Assembly (NCBI GenBank): GCA_031261745.1
Contig: JAISJC010000062.1
Location: 1 to 42,809, forward strand
Source: Oscillospiraceae bacterium
GTDB taxonomy: Bacteria; Bacillota; Clostridia; Oscillospirales; Oscillospiraceae
DNA length: 42,809 bases
Direction: 5' to 3'
A model generated the notes under the pieces. It made no database searches. It had not been told where the DNA came from and saw nothing but the letters and a program-made list of their open reading frames with translations. This document shows positions 33,478 to 40,490 of this stretch, piece after piece; position 1 is the first letter of the stretch, and each line of letters starts with the position of its first letter. The position numbers and the translations under genes were made by a program.

Positions 33478-34818
33478 TTATCGCGCGGCTATCAAGCCGG
33501 TAAGCAAATCTTCGACAAAGCTCAACGCGCCTTTGTAGCCCGCGTAACCCTTGTTCAGCACCACGCGGTTACTGACCGGATACGCCACGGCGAGGAAGCC
33601 CGCGCCGAGCTTTTCGGCGAGGCTGCGCTCAATGCCGCTGCCGATTACAAACGCGGGATTTAACGCGTCGTAATACTTGTTGTTTGCGTTCAATTCCCAG
33701 CTGTCGCGGACGTGTTTGAGCAATTGCCCCGCGTTCTGCTCGAATATAATCTTCGGTTTCGTTTCGGACGTGATGTCCGCAAACTTAGCCTCATAGTCCG
33801 CCTGACGCTCCGCGTCGTCCGCCTCGATGTCGTTAATCGCCGTGAGGTGCGGAATCCAGCCGAGGTCATTCGCGAGGAAGCGCGTGACCGCGTGGGCGTA
33901 ATACGTGTCCGCCGCGACGATCGCGAAGCGTTGAAGATCTATATCGGAGTAAATATCGACGATGCGCTCCAAAAACGAGTAGTACGAAACGCGCTCGTAT
34001 CTCAGAACCGACTCGACGAGTGCGATGTCGAGGTTCAGCGCGTCGCCGATCTGACGCAGGAAAATATCCGTACCCGTGGGACCGATCGGAATCTCGGAGA
34101 CGATATACGGCGTGCCGTGAATGTCCTCAAACGTCTTTGCGGGTTCCACGCCGACGTACGGAGACAGGACGACATTCAGTGCCGCGTCGCCGTAGCCGCG
34201 AATGGTCTCGACGGATTCGTCCGTCCCGAAGAACGTGTTGGCTTTTACGCCGACAAGGCGGAGCAGACGCTTCAACTCATCGAGGTTGCCGCGGTACTGA
34301 ACGTCGTGTCCCGGCACGACGCCGAGAATGTTCACTGTGCGGGCGTCTTTCGTGTCCGACTTGCGGATTACATCCTTGATTATCGCGTTGAGAACCGCGA
34401 CGTAGCCTTTTAGCGTGTTGCCGAGGAAACCGGGGCTGGACACGCCGATGACGTTTTGTTCGCGGAAGCGGTTCGCTATGGAAACCGCGTCGTCGCCGAT
34501 GATTTCAACCTGGCAGCCCGTAAGAACGACGTACAGGTCGCCGTCGAGAGCTTTAACGGTGTGTTCAATCTGCTCCGCAAGACGATCCTCGCCGCCGAAA
34601 ACGATGTTGTTTTCCGCGATGTTCGTCGTCGGAATCATATTTCCGCCGCAGTAACCGACGCCGCGATAGCCCGCCGCGACATTGTACGCGCCCGACAGCG
34701 ACGACGCACAGCCGCCGGCTGCGTGGACAATCGGCACGACGCGCGGAATACCCGCGACCGTCGTGAGCGCGCCGCCGAGCGCGCACGAGAATTTTGCTCG
34801 TTCAATAAAATCTGACAT
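33478..34818 (-). CDS. NifK-like subunit of a nitrogenase-like reductase
   Basis: 446 residues. Cys12, Cys37 and Cys101 (SCALGG, AAGGCASSL, LTGCQVEIIGDD) have the spacing of the NifK P-cluster cysteines (70, 95, 153; the first gap is 25 in both), and the protein lacks the about 58-residue N-terminal extension of NifK. C57 (VGYCGGN) is an extra cysteine. SSPGFLGNTLKGYVAVLNA and NILGVVPGHDVQYRGNLDELKRLL match the family core. It forms the D2K2 complex with the NifD-like subunit encoded 16 bases downstream. NifEN-like assembly proteins are not found in the window, and the retained cysteines make a catalytic role more likely than a scaffold. Confidence 0.87.
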   Translation of the reverse strand: MSDFIERAKFSCALGGALTTVAGIPRVVPIVHAAGGCASSLSGAYNVAAGYRGVGYCGGNMIPTTNIAENNIVFGGEDRLAEQIEHTVKALDGDLYVVLTGCQVEIIGDDAVSIANRFREQNVIGVSSPGFLGNTLKGYVAVLNAIIKDVIRKSDTKDARTVNILGVVPGHDVQYRGNLDELKRLLRLVGVKANTFFGTDESVETIRGYGDAALNVVLSPYVGVEPAKTFEDIHGTPYIVSEIPIGPTGTDIFLRQIGDALNLDIALVESVLRYERVSYYSFLERIVDIYSDIDLQRFAIVAADTYYAHAVTRFLANDLGWIPHLTAINDIEADDAERQADYEAKFADITSETKPKIIFEQNAGQLLKHVRDSWELNANNKYYDALNPAFVIGSGIERSLAEKLGAGFLAVAYPVSNRVVLNKGYAGYKGALSFVEDLLTGLIAAR

Positions 34819-34851
34819 TAAATTTACTCCTTATTTTTTGCTTAACCAAAA

Positions 34852-35733
34852 TTAAATAACTGTATCCGGTAAAATTTCTTCGCCGATGTCGATTTGCGCG
34901 CGCGGTGTTTTTTCCTCCGGGGCCTTGTCTTGAAGTAATTCCCAGACGTGGTGCGAAACAAGGCTGAAATCCGGCGTGTTGCGCACGTCGCCGATTCTGC
35001 GCGGGCGCGGCAGCTTGACGTCCACGACCTCTTTAACGGAGCCGGGAGAGCGGCAGATAACCGCGACGCGGTCCGCCAGACCGACGGCCTCCTCGATGCT
35101 GTGCGTGACGAAGATGATCGTCTTGCCTGTTTTCTCCCAGATCGTCAGCAGTTCGTCCTGCATTGTCTCGCGCGTCTGCGCGTCCACCGCCGCGAACGGT
35201 TCGTCCATAAGCAGCACCTCCGGGTCGTACGCGAGCGCGCGCGCGATTGCGACGCGCTGCTGCATCCCTCCGGAAAGCTCATACGGATAGTGGTTCTCGA
35301 ACCCGACCAGATCAACGAGCTTAATAAACTTGTCGCTTATCTCCGCGCGTTCCTTTGCGGGAATGCCCTTGATTTCAAGCCCGAACTCAATATTGCGCCG
35401 AACCGTGCGCCACGGGAAGAGCGCGTAGCCCTGCAAGACAATGCCACGGTCCAAATCGGGACCCTTAATCGCCTTGCCGTCGATGAGAATCTGCCCCTCG
35501 TCGGCTTTTGAAAGCCCGACAAGCAAATCCAAGAGAGTGGATTTGCCGCAGCCGGACGGCCCGACGATGGCGACAAATTCACCCTTATTAATAGCGAGAT
35601 TGAAGTCCTTCAACGCGAAGAACTTCTCCTTGGTTTTTGTGCCGGGCACATTCGATTTCTTGTTGAACGAGCGTCCCAAGCCGCGTATTTCAATCTTCGG
35701 CGTTCCTTCAAGCACCGCCGCCGTTGCCGCCAT
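34852..35733 (-). CDS. ABC transporter ATPase, nitrate/sulfonate/taurine type
   Basis: ATG 35733 (MAATAAVLEGTPKIEIRGLGRSF) is chosen over the GTG upstream, since AAGGAAGTGA lies upstream of it. The 293-residue protein has Walker A GPSGCGKSTLL, Q-loop LQGYALFPW, signature LSGGMQQRVAIARAL, Walker B EVLLMDEPFAAVD and the H-loop FVTHSIEEA. The pattern fits SsuB/TauB/NrtD. It powers the paired permeases encoded upstream and follows the solute-binding protein gene. Confidence 0.93.
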   Translation of the reverse strand: MAATAAVLEGTPKIEIRGLGRSFNKKSNVPGTKTKEKFFALKDFNLAINKGEFVAIVGPSGCGKSTLLDLLVGLSKADEGQILIDGKAIKGPDLDRGIVLQGYALFPWRTVRRNIEFGLEIKGIPAKERAEISDKFIKLVDLVGFENHYPYELSGGMQQRVAIARALAYDPEVLLMDEPFAAVDAQTRETMQDELLTIWEKTGKTIIFVTHSIEEAVGLADRVAVICRSPGSVKEVVDVKLPRPRRIGDVRNTPDFSLVSHHVWELLQDKAPEEKTPRAQIDIGEEILPDTVI

Positions 35734-35764
35734 AAAAATCACTTCCTTAATACATATCTCGGTG

Positions 35765-35791
35765 CCGGCGGCGGTAAAACACCGCCGCCGG
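35765..35791 (-). repeat. Strong hairpin between the binding-protein and ATPase genes
   Basis: Perfect 11-base arms CCGGCGGCGGT and ACCGCCGCCGG with a five-base loop. There is no T run, so it is probably a stabilising or processing hairpin at the 3' end of the binding-protein message rather than a terminator. Confidence 0.75.
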
Positions 35792-35805
35792 ACACTGCAT
35801 TAAAC

Positions 35806-36942
35806 TTATTTGAATTGCGGGGCCGTCAGGTCAGCTACCGTTATCGCCCCTACGGGCAGCGCGCCGGACTCTTCAAGGTCCTTGATCCACGGGTCGATTA
35901 ATTCAACGGGGAATCCGTCGCCGGAGTAGTAATAGTGAACCGCGTTGATTGCCTTTTCGATGTAGGCTTCGGTCAGCGCGATAGCCTCTTCCTCGTTGTC
36001 GAGCGTCCACTTTGACGCCTCTTTGATCGCGGTCACGAAACGCTGAACCGCGACGGGGTTGGATTCGATGAACTCATCGGTGAAGTAGAAAACCGAGGTG
36101 CCGGACGCGGCTCCGAGGCCGGAATCCGCAGAATCGGCGAGGAGGATAAGCCCCTCTTCCTCCGCGAGGTAGTAGAACGGCGGGTGAATGCCCGCGATAA
36201 TCAGATTGTCGGGTCCGAGCTGGACGGCCTGAATCGCCGCGATATCGGAGTCAAACGCCACAAAGCTGAGTTTCTTCGAGTCAAGTCCGTTGTTCTTGAA
36301 GATTTGGTTCGGGATGAACGAGGAGCAGGACGGAGCGCGCCCGCTGATTGTAATCTCGCCGTTTTTGTACAGGTCGGAATTTTTCAGCTCTTCGAGCGTC
36401 GTGATGCCGAGCTTCGGTGAGACGTAGAAGCGCATATGACGGAATTTCGGGTCAACGTCCGCAGGGGGGTCAACCTGGTTCAGCGTGACCGCCTTGATTG
36501 CCGCGCCCTCGCCCTCGTCGCCGTAGACATACGTCGCGAGCGCGTTCGGGAGCGTTCCGTCAAAGTCGTTCGTGCCTTGCAGGACTGCGGAGAGCGCGTC
36601 GGTCGTTTCGCCGGTGTACTCAATCTTTATGCCGTTTTTCTCGAAGAAGCCTTTGGCCTCCGCGACGACGAAAGGCGTCGATGTGCAATTCTTCTTCGTG
36701 CTGGTGTGCAGGGTGATGATCTGCGTGAGGTCGCCGACGTCAATTATGTCATCTCCGCTTACGGTAGATGCGTTTGAGCCGGTATCGGCCGTTACGACGG
36801 GGCTTTTGTCCGCCGAGGACGGATCCTTGGGTCCGATATTCGCTTTGGTCTTACCGACCGTGGAGCCGATTGTAATTCCGGCTGCGACTACCACAACCGC
36901 GGCGACGATAGCGCCGATTTTTCCGTTTTTACCGAGTGCCAT
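35806..36942 (-). CDS. ABC transporter solute-binding protein, SsuA/NMT1-like, membrane-anchored
   Basis: 378 residues; GGAGGAA precedes the ATG. The first 30 residues (GAIVAAVVVVAAGITIGSTVG) form a hydrophobic helix without lipobox cysteine, so the protein is likely held by an uncleaved N-terminal anchor or released by signal peptidase I, unlike most Gram-positive binding proteins. The mature part has the NMT1/SsuA pattern: FVVAEAKGFFEKNGIKIEY, DALSAVLQGTNDFDGTLPNALATYVYG and YFTDEFIESNPVAVQRFVTAI. The family binds aliphatic sulfonates, taurine, nitrate or thiamine precursors. The ligand is probably an organosulfur compound, by context. CTSTPF and APSCSSF place unusual cysteines in the binding-protein body. 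Confidence 0.88.
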   Translation of the reverse strand: MALGKNGKIGAIVAAVVVVAAGITIGSTVGKTKANIGPKDPSSADKSPVVTADTGSNASTVSGDDIIDVGDLTQIITLHTSTKKNCTSTPFVVAEAKGFFEKNGIKIEYTGETTDALSAVLQGTNDFDGTLPNALATYVYGDEGEGAAIKAVTLNQVDPPADVDPKFRHMRFYVSPKLGITTLEELKNSDLYKNGEITISGRAPSCSSFIPNQIFKNNGLDSKKLSFVAFDSDIAAIQAVQLGPDNLIIAGIHPPFYYLAEEEGLILLADSADSGLGAASGTSVFYFTDEFIESNPVAVQRFVTAIKEASKWTLDNEEEAIALTEAYIEKAINAVHYYYSGDGFPVELIDPWIKDLEESGALPVGAITVADLTAPQFK

Positions 36943-36991
36943 TGTTTATTCCTCCGTTTTAATGTTGTTTTGTTGACTGTCCTTTTTTAGC

Positions 36992-37009
36992 ATCTGCTAC
37001 ATCGCAGAT
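36992..37009 (-). repeat. Small hairpin before the binding-protein gene
   Basis: On the minus strand ATCTGC-gatgta-GCAGAT lies in the 91-base gap between the permease and binding-protein genes, followed by an A-rich stretch. It may mark a processing or stability point, or just a spacer. Confidence 0.45.
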
Positions 37010-37033
37010 TGTTTCCTATGCGGTACCTGTTTC

Positions 37034-37810
37034 TCATTTCAGCGCGGCCTCCTTCCATACGAGGAAGTGTTTCTCCAAGCGCACGAACAGGAAGTTCACC
37101 AAAATCGCGAGGACCGTTATGAAGAGAATTGAGCCGTAAATCAGCGAGAGTTTATGTACAATTCTCTGTTGCGCGTAGTACCAGCCGAGGCCGTTAATCG
37201 CGCCCAGCGTCTCCGACGCGACCATCATAAAGAACGCCACGCGGCTCGACAGCCGCAGCCCCGTGAATATACTCGGCAGCGTGTACGGGAAGATTACGCC
37301 CGTGAAAACCTTGAACCGGTTCGCGCCCATACTACGCGCGGAGCGGACGAGGGAGAGGTCAACGCTCTTCGCGCCCTCCTGCGTGTTGAAGAAAATCGGC
37401 CAGAACGCCGCCCAGAACACGACCGCGATTTTTTCCTTGTCGCCCACCCCGAAGAGAATCATAAACACGGGGATAATCGCGAACGGATTGAGCTTTTCGC
37501 ACACGCGGAAGAACGGCAGGAAGAGCTTTTCCAGCGAGCGGAAATACGTTCCGAGGGCGAATCCGAGTACGATTCCGACGACCGACGCGAGCAGATAGCC
37601 GCGTAATATTCTCGACAGGCTCTGTCCCGTGTGCCATAGCAGAACGTGTTCGGGGTCGATAAACGCCTTCCACATCGCCTTTGCAATCTTCTCAGGCGAG
37701 GAGATTACGCCGCGCGGAACGTGCGACGAGCCGATTTGCCACAGAACAAAGAACGCGATAATCGGCAGAGCCGCAATAAGGAAACGCTTTACAAAATTCA
37801 GTGCTTTCAT
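37034..37810 (-). CDS. ABC transporter permease, nitrate/sulfonate/taurine type, second of a pair
   Basis: 258 residues with about six membrane helices. The EAA loop EGAKSVDLSLVRSARSMGANRFKVFTGVIFPYTLPSIFTGLR contacts the ATPase. It overlaps the upstream permease gene by four bases (ATGA). The sister permease at 37807-38589 is similar but distinct, so the channel is likely a heterodimer. C-terminal LVWKEAALK and the sister's DWKEVPEDVII are alike. Confidence 0.9.
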   Translation of the reverse strand: MKALNFVKRFLIAALPIIAFFVLWQIGSSHVPRGVISSPEKIAKAMWKAFIDPEHVLLWHTGQSLSRILRGYLLASVVGIVLGFALGTYFRSLEKLFLPFFRVCEKLNPFAIIPVFMILFGVGDKEKIAVVFWAAFWPIFFNTQEGAKSVDLSLVRSARSMGANRFKVFTGVIFPYTLPSIFTGLRLSSRVAFFMMVASETLGAINGLGWYYAQQRIVHKLSLIYGSILFITVLAILVNFLFVRLEKHFLVWKEAALK

Positions 37811-38589
37811 ATAATCACGTCCTCCGGTACCTCTTTCCAGTCCACAAACGTCTTTTCAACCGCGCCGAGGGCTCCGTTGAGCAGAAATCCGACCACGCAG
37901 ACAATCAGTGCGCCGAGATAGATGCGCGGTATCCAGCCGAGACCCTGCGCGTTGTGTATCATCCAGCCGATTCCGCTGTCCGCGCCCATACTCTCGGAGC
38001 CGATTAGCATCAGAAATCCCATTGTCAGACCGGAGCGTATGCCGCGCATAACATTCGGGAAGATTGCGGGGAAAATAACCTTGAACAGGACGTCTCCCGT
38101 GCTCGCCCGCATTGACTTCGCGGCGCGGATTAAACGGGGGTCGATATCGTTGACGCCCTGCATTGTTGTAAAAAGTACGGGCCAGAACACAGACCAGAAT
38201 ATTACTATGTAAATTCCGTTCTCCCCCGGCCCGATAACCAAGAGAAAGAGAGGATACAGGATGAACGGCGGTATCTGCGACAGAAATTGCATCAACGGCC
38301 GCAGGAACGCCGCGAGTTTCGGCGCACCGTCCGCGAGGACGAAGCCGAGCGGGAGCGCGATTACCGTGCTGAGCGCGAAGCCGAACACAACACGTTTGAG
38401 CGAGATTGCGATATGCACGAGGATCCGCGCAAGACCGAGATCCGCGCCCTCCGTGAGAACCGTCGTGAACGGCGGCACGAACGTCGCGTTCGTCCAGCCG
38501 AACTTCGACGAGAACTGCCAAACGAGAATAAAAGCAATAATCAGGTAAAAGCTCATCAGGCGTTTATGTATTGCCAATAGAATTTTCAT
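37807..38589 (-). CDS. ABC transporter permease, nitrate/sulfonate/taurine type, first of a pair
   Basis: 260 residues, about six membrane helices, EAA loop NDIDPRLIRAAKSMRASTGDVLFKVIFPAIFPNVMRGIR. GGAGGGTAA precedes the ATG. It follows a terminator-like hairpin at 38613-38640 and is the first transporter gene of the operon. SsuC/TauC-type channels are usually homodimers, so having two permease genes is unusual for this family. Confidence 0.9.
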   Translation of the reverse strand: MKILLAIHKRLMSFYLIIAFILVWQFSSKFGWTNATFVPPFTTVLTEGADLGLARILVHIAISLKRVVFGFALSTVIALPLGFVLADGAPKLAAFLRPLMQFLSQIPPFILYPLFLLVIGPGENGIYIVIFWSVFWPVLFTTMQGVNDIDPRLIRAAKSMRASTGDVLFKVIFPAIFPNVMRGIRSGLTMGFLMLIGSESMGADSGIGWMIHNAQGLGWIPRIYLGALIVCVVGFLLNGALGAVEKTFVDWKEVPEDVII

Positions 38590-38612
38590 TTCTTACCCTC
38601 CATTAAGGTAAC

Positions 38613-38657
38613 AAAAAAGCAGAGACGATATTCTCTGCTCTCCGGTTGACCGGTCAA
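38613..38657 (-). terminator. Terminator hairpin and palindrome between the YezD-like gene and the transporter genes
   Basis: On the minus strand AGCAGAGA-atatcg-TCTCTGCT is followed by TTTTTT, a typical intrinsic terminator. Just upstream is TTGACCGGTCAA (38646-38657), a perfect 12-base palindrome. Since the rest of the operon has no obvious promoter of its own after this, the terminator is probably partial or conditional. Confidence 0.75.
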
Positions 38658-38670
38658 ACATTTTCAGTTG

Positions 38671-38832
38671 TTATTTGATGCGTATTTTTTCGAGCTTCTC
38701 GACCTGCACCACTTTGCCGTCCTGGATGACAAGCGTGATAGTTCCGTGCGTAGTCTCTTTAATGTACTCGAAAACCTTTGCGAGATTTTCTTCCGAAATT
38801 ACCTTCTCAATCTCTTTCGGGATTTCTGCCAC
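38671..38832 (-). CDS. Small YezD-like (DUF2292) protein, not in the ORF track
   Basis: The gene is 53 codons long (MAEIPKEIEKVISEENLAKV...) with GTG start at 38832 and a GTGAGGT ribosome binding site nine bases upstream. The end GTITLVIQDGKVVQVEKLEKIRIK is the hallmark of DUF2292/YezD proteins, which have the GxI/VTIVVQDGKVVQIEK pattern. From memory, these small proteins are often encoded next to sulfur uptake genes, but their function is not known. It is the first gene of the transporter/nitrogenase-like operon and shares a leader design with the nifH-like gene. Confidence 0.85.
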   Translation of the reverse strand: MAEIPKEIEKVISEENLAKVFEYIKETTHGTITLVIQDGKVVQVEKLEKIRIK

Positions 38833-38866
38833 TTGTCACGCACCTCACTTTTATAATGCATACTAA

Positions 38867-38932
38867 TTACATATGTTTTGTATGTCTTATTTTTCTATAC
38901 TATACGCTGTGGATTTGGATTTGTCAAGCATA
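38867..38932 (-). promoter_or_regulatory. Promoter and candidate operator of the transporter/nitrogenase-like operon
   Basis: On the minus strand a consensus TTGACA is followed after 17 bases by TATAGT. Downstream lies CATACAAAACATATG ... TTAGTATG, with AAAACATAT in common with the nifH-like operator near 26014. The plus-strand sequence GCATACTAA at 38858 also occurs in the leader of the Rrf2 gene (5039). Confidence 0.75.
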
Positions 38933-38970
38933 AATTTTAATTTTTTTGAAAAATATATTATTTACGGCAA

Positions 38971-39003
38971 AACCCCCTGCAACCGCAACGGTTACAGGGG
39001 GTT
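38971..39003 (-). terminator. Terminator after livF
   Basis: Hairpin AACCCCCTG-t-AACC/GGTT-g-CAGGGGGTT followed on the minus strand by TTTTGCC, 23 bases after the livF stop. Confidence 0.82.
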
Positions 39004-39025
39004 AAAAATAGCTGGAAATTGTGTA

Positions 39026-39724
39026 TTAAGTGCCGAGATACGCGGCTTTTACTGCCGGATTGTTCAATAATTCGTTACCGGTGCCTGACATCGTAATGCG
39101 TCCGGTCTCCATTACATACGCGAAATCCGCCGCCTGTAACGCCATATTCGCGTTCTGCTCGACGAGCAGGATTGTAACGCCGCGCTTGTTTATCTCGCGC
39201 ATAATATCGAATATCCCGCGCACAATCAGCGGAGCGAGGCCGAGTGACGGCTCGTCCATCATAATCAACTTCGGGCGGCTCATCAGTGCGCGCGCGACCG
39301 CGAGCATCTGCTGCTCGCCGCCGGACAGGGTTCCGCCGGCCTGCCAGGCGCGCTCTTTCAGACGCGGAAACAGTCCGTAAACCCAGTCCAAATCCTCGGT
39401 GAGGTCGTCGCGCCGCATATACGCGCCGATGCGCAGGTTTTCCAGTACGGTTAAATCGGGGAATATCTTTCGCCCCTCCGGTACGAGCGTTACGCCCTTG
39501 CCGACGATAAACGCCGCGTCCTTGCTTGTGATGTCGGTGCCGAGGAACTCAATCCTGCCGGAACTCGGCTTCACGATGCCGGAAATGGATTTCAGGATTG
39601 TGCTTTTTCCCGCGCCGTTCGCGCCGATCAGCGTGACGATTTTGCCCTCAGGCACGTCGAACGATATGCCTTTAACGGCTTCAATACCGCCGTAATTGAC
39701 CTTCAAGTCGGTGATTTTAAGCAT
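39026..39724 (-). CDS. livF: Branched-chain amino-acid type ABC transporter ATPase LivF
   Basis: ATG 39724 (MLKITDLKVNYGGIEAVKG) is the true start; the track frame runs on into livG. The 232-residue protein has Walker A GANGAGKSTI, signature LSGGEQQMLAVARAL, Walker B KLIMMDEPSLGLAP and H-loop LLVEQNANMAL. GIEAVKGISFDVPEGKIVTLIG and the short length are typical of LivF. It overlaps livG by eight bases. The substrate of the whole transporter may be a branched-chain amino acid, urea or another amide. Confidence 0.95.
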   Translation of the reverse strand: MLKITDLKVNYGGIEAVKGISFDVPEGKIVTLIGANGAGKSTILKSISGIVKPSSGRIEFLGTDITSKDAAFIVGKGVTLVPEGRKIFPDLTVLENLRIGAYMRRDDLTEDLDWVYGLFPRLKERAWQAGGTLSGGEQQMLAVARALMSRPKLIMMDEPSLGLAPLIVRGIFDIMREINKRGVTILLVEQNANMALQAADFAYVMETGRITMSGTGNELLNNPAVKAAYLGT

Positions 39725-40490
39725 CCTCAACCACCCCCAGATACGCGTCGATGACGCGCTGATTCGACTGCACTTCGGCGGGAGAGCCGGACGCGATAAG
39801 CGCGCCGAAATCCAGCACATATATGCGGTCGGAGATTTGCATAATCAAATCCATATGATGCTCGATGATGAAAACCGTCAGCTTGTACTCATCGCGAATC
39901 TGCTGAATAAACCCGGCAAGCTCCTGCGTCTCCTGCGGGTTCATTCCGGCGGCAGGCTCGTCCAAGAGAATAATCTGCGGGTCGGTGGCGAGCGCGCGGG
40001 CGATTTCAAGGTGCCGCTGTAAGCCGTACGGCAGGTTTGACGCCACTTCGTCTTTGAGGTGCAGAAGCCCCTGCTTGTCGAGTAGCTCCTCCGTCTCGCG
40101 CCGGACGCGTTTTTCCTCGTTGCGGTTGAACCGCAGCGTGGCGGAGAACACGTTTTGTTTTGTGCGCATATGTTTGGCGACCAGGACGTTTTCAAACACG
40201 GTCATTGACTTGAAAAGCCGGATATTCTGGAATGTTCTCGCAATGCCGAGTTTCGTAATCTTGTCCGGCGTGGTGCCGCGCTTGATGTCTTTGCCGAGGA
40301 ATCTTATTTTGCCGTCCGTCTGCTCATACACGCCGGTAATGCAGTTGAACGCGGTCGTCTTACCCGCGCCGTTCGGTCCGATAAGCGCGACAATCTCGCC
40401 GCGGTTCACGTCGAGTGAAAGCGCGTCCACCGCGGTAACGCCGCCGAAACGCATTGTTAAATTTTCGATGCGCAGTACATTTTCACTCAT
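39717..40490 (-). CDS. livG: Branched-chain amino-acid type ABC transporter ATPase LivG
   Basis: 257 residues with Walker A GPNGAGKTTAF, LPYGLQRHLEIARALATDPQ as the LivG-type signature (the usual LSGGQ is changed to LPYGLQR), Walker B IILLDEPAAGMNPQE and IIEHHMDL as the H-loop. It overlaps livM by four bases and livF by eight. It forms the second ATPase in the heteromeric import complex. Confidence 0.95.
   Translation of the reverse strand: MSENVLRIENLTMRFGGVTAVDALSLDVNRGEIVALIGPNGAGKTTAFNCITGVYEQTDGKIRFLGKDIKRGTTPDKITKLGIARTFQNIRLFKSMTVFENVLVAKHMRTKQNVFSATLRFNRNEEKRVRRETEELLDKQGLLHLKDEVASNLPYGLQRHLEIARALATDPQIILLDEPAAGMNPQETQELAGFIQQIRDEYKLTVFIIEHHMDLIMQISDRIYVLDFGALIASGSPAEVQSNQRVIDAYLGVVEDA

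Noticed and set aside
26065-34818. True nitrogen-fixing nitrogenase
   Set aside because: Residues near the cofactor needed for N2 (Arg96, Gln191, His195, His442) are not kept, no nifE, nifN or nifV is present, and the neighbours are sulfur genes.
31926-34818. Protochlorophyllide/chlorophyllide reductase or coenzyme F430 CfbCD
   Set aside because: A NifB-like and NifX-like gene accompany the set and both D and K have the full three-cysteine P-cluster pattern; no tetrapyrrole genes are seen.
39725-39820. N-terminal extension of livF in the ORF track
   Set aside because: It overlaps livG and looks like shadow sequence; MLKITDLKVNYGG is the usual LivF start.
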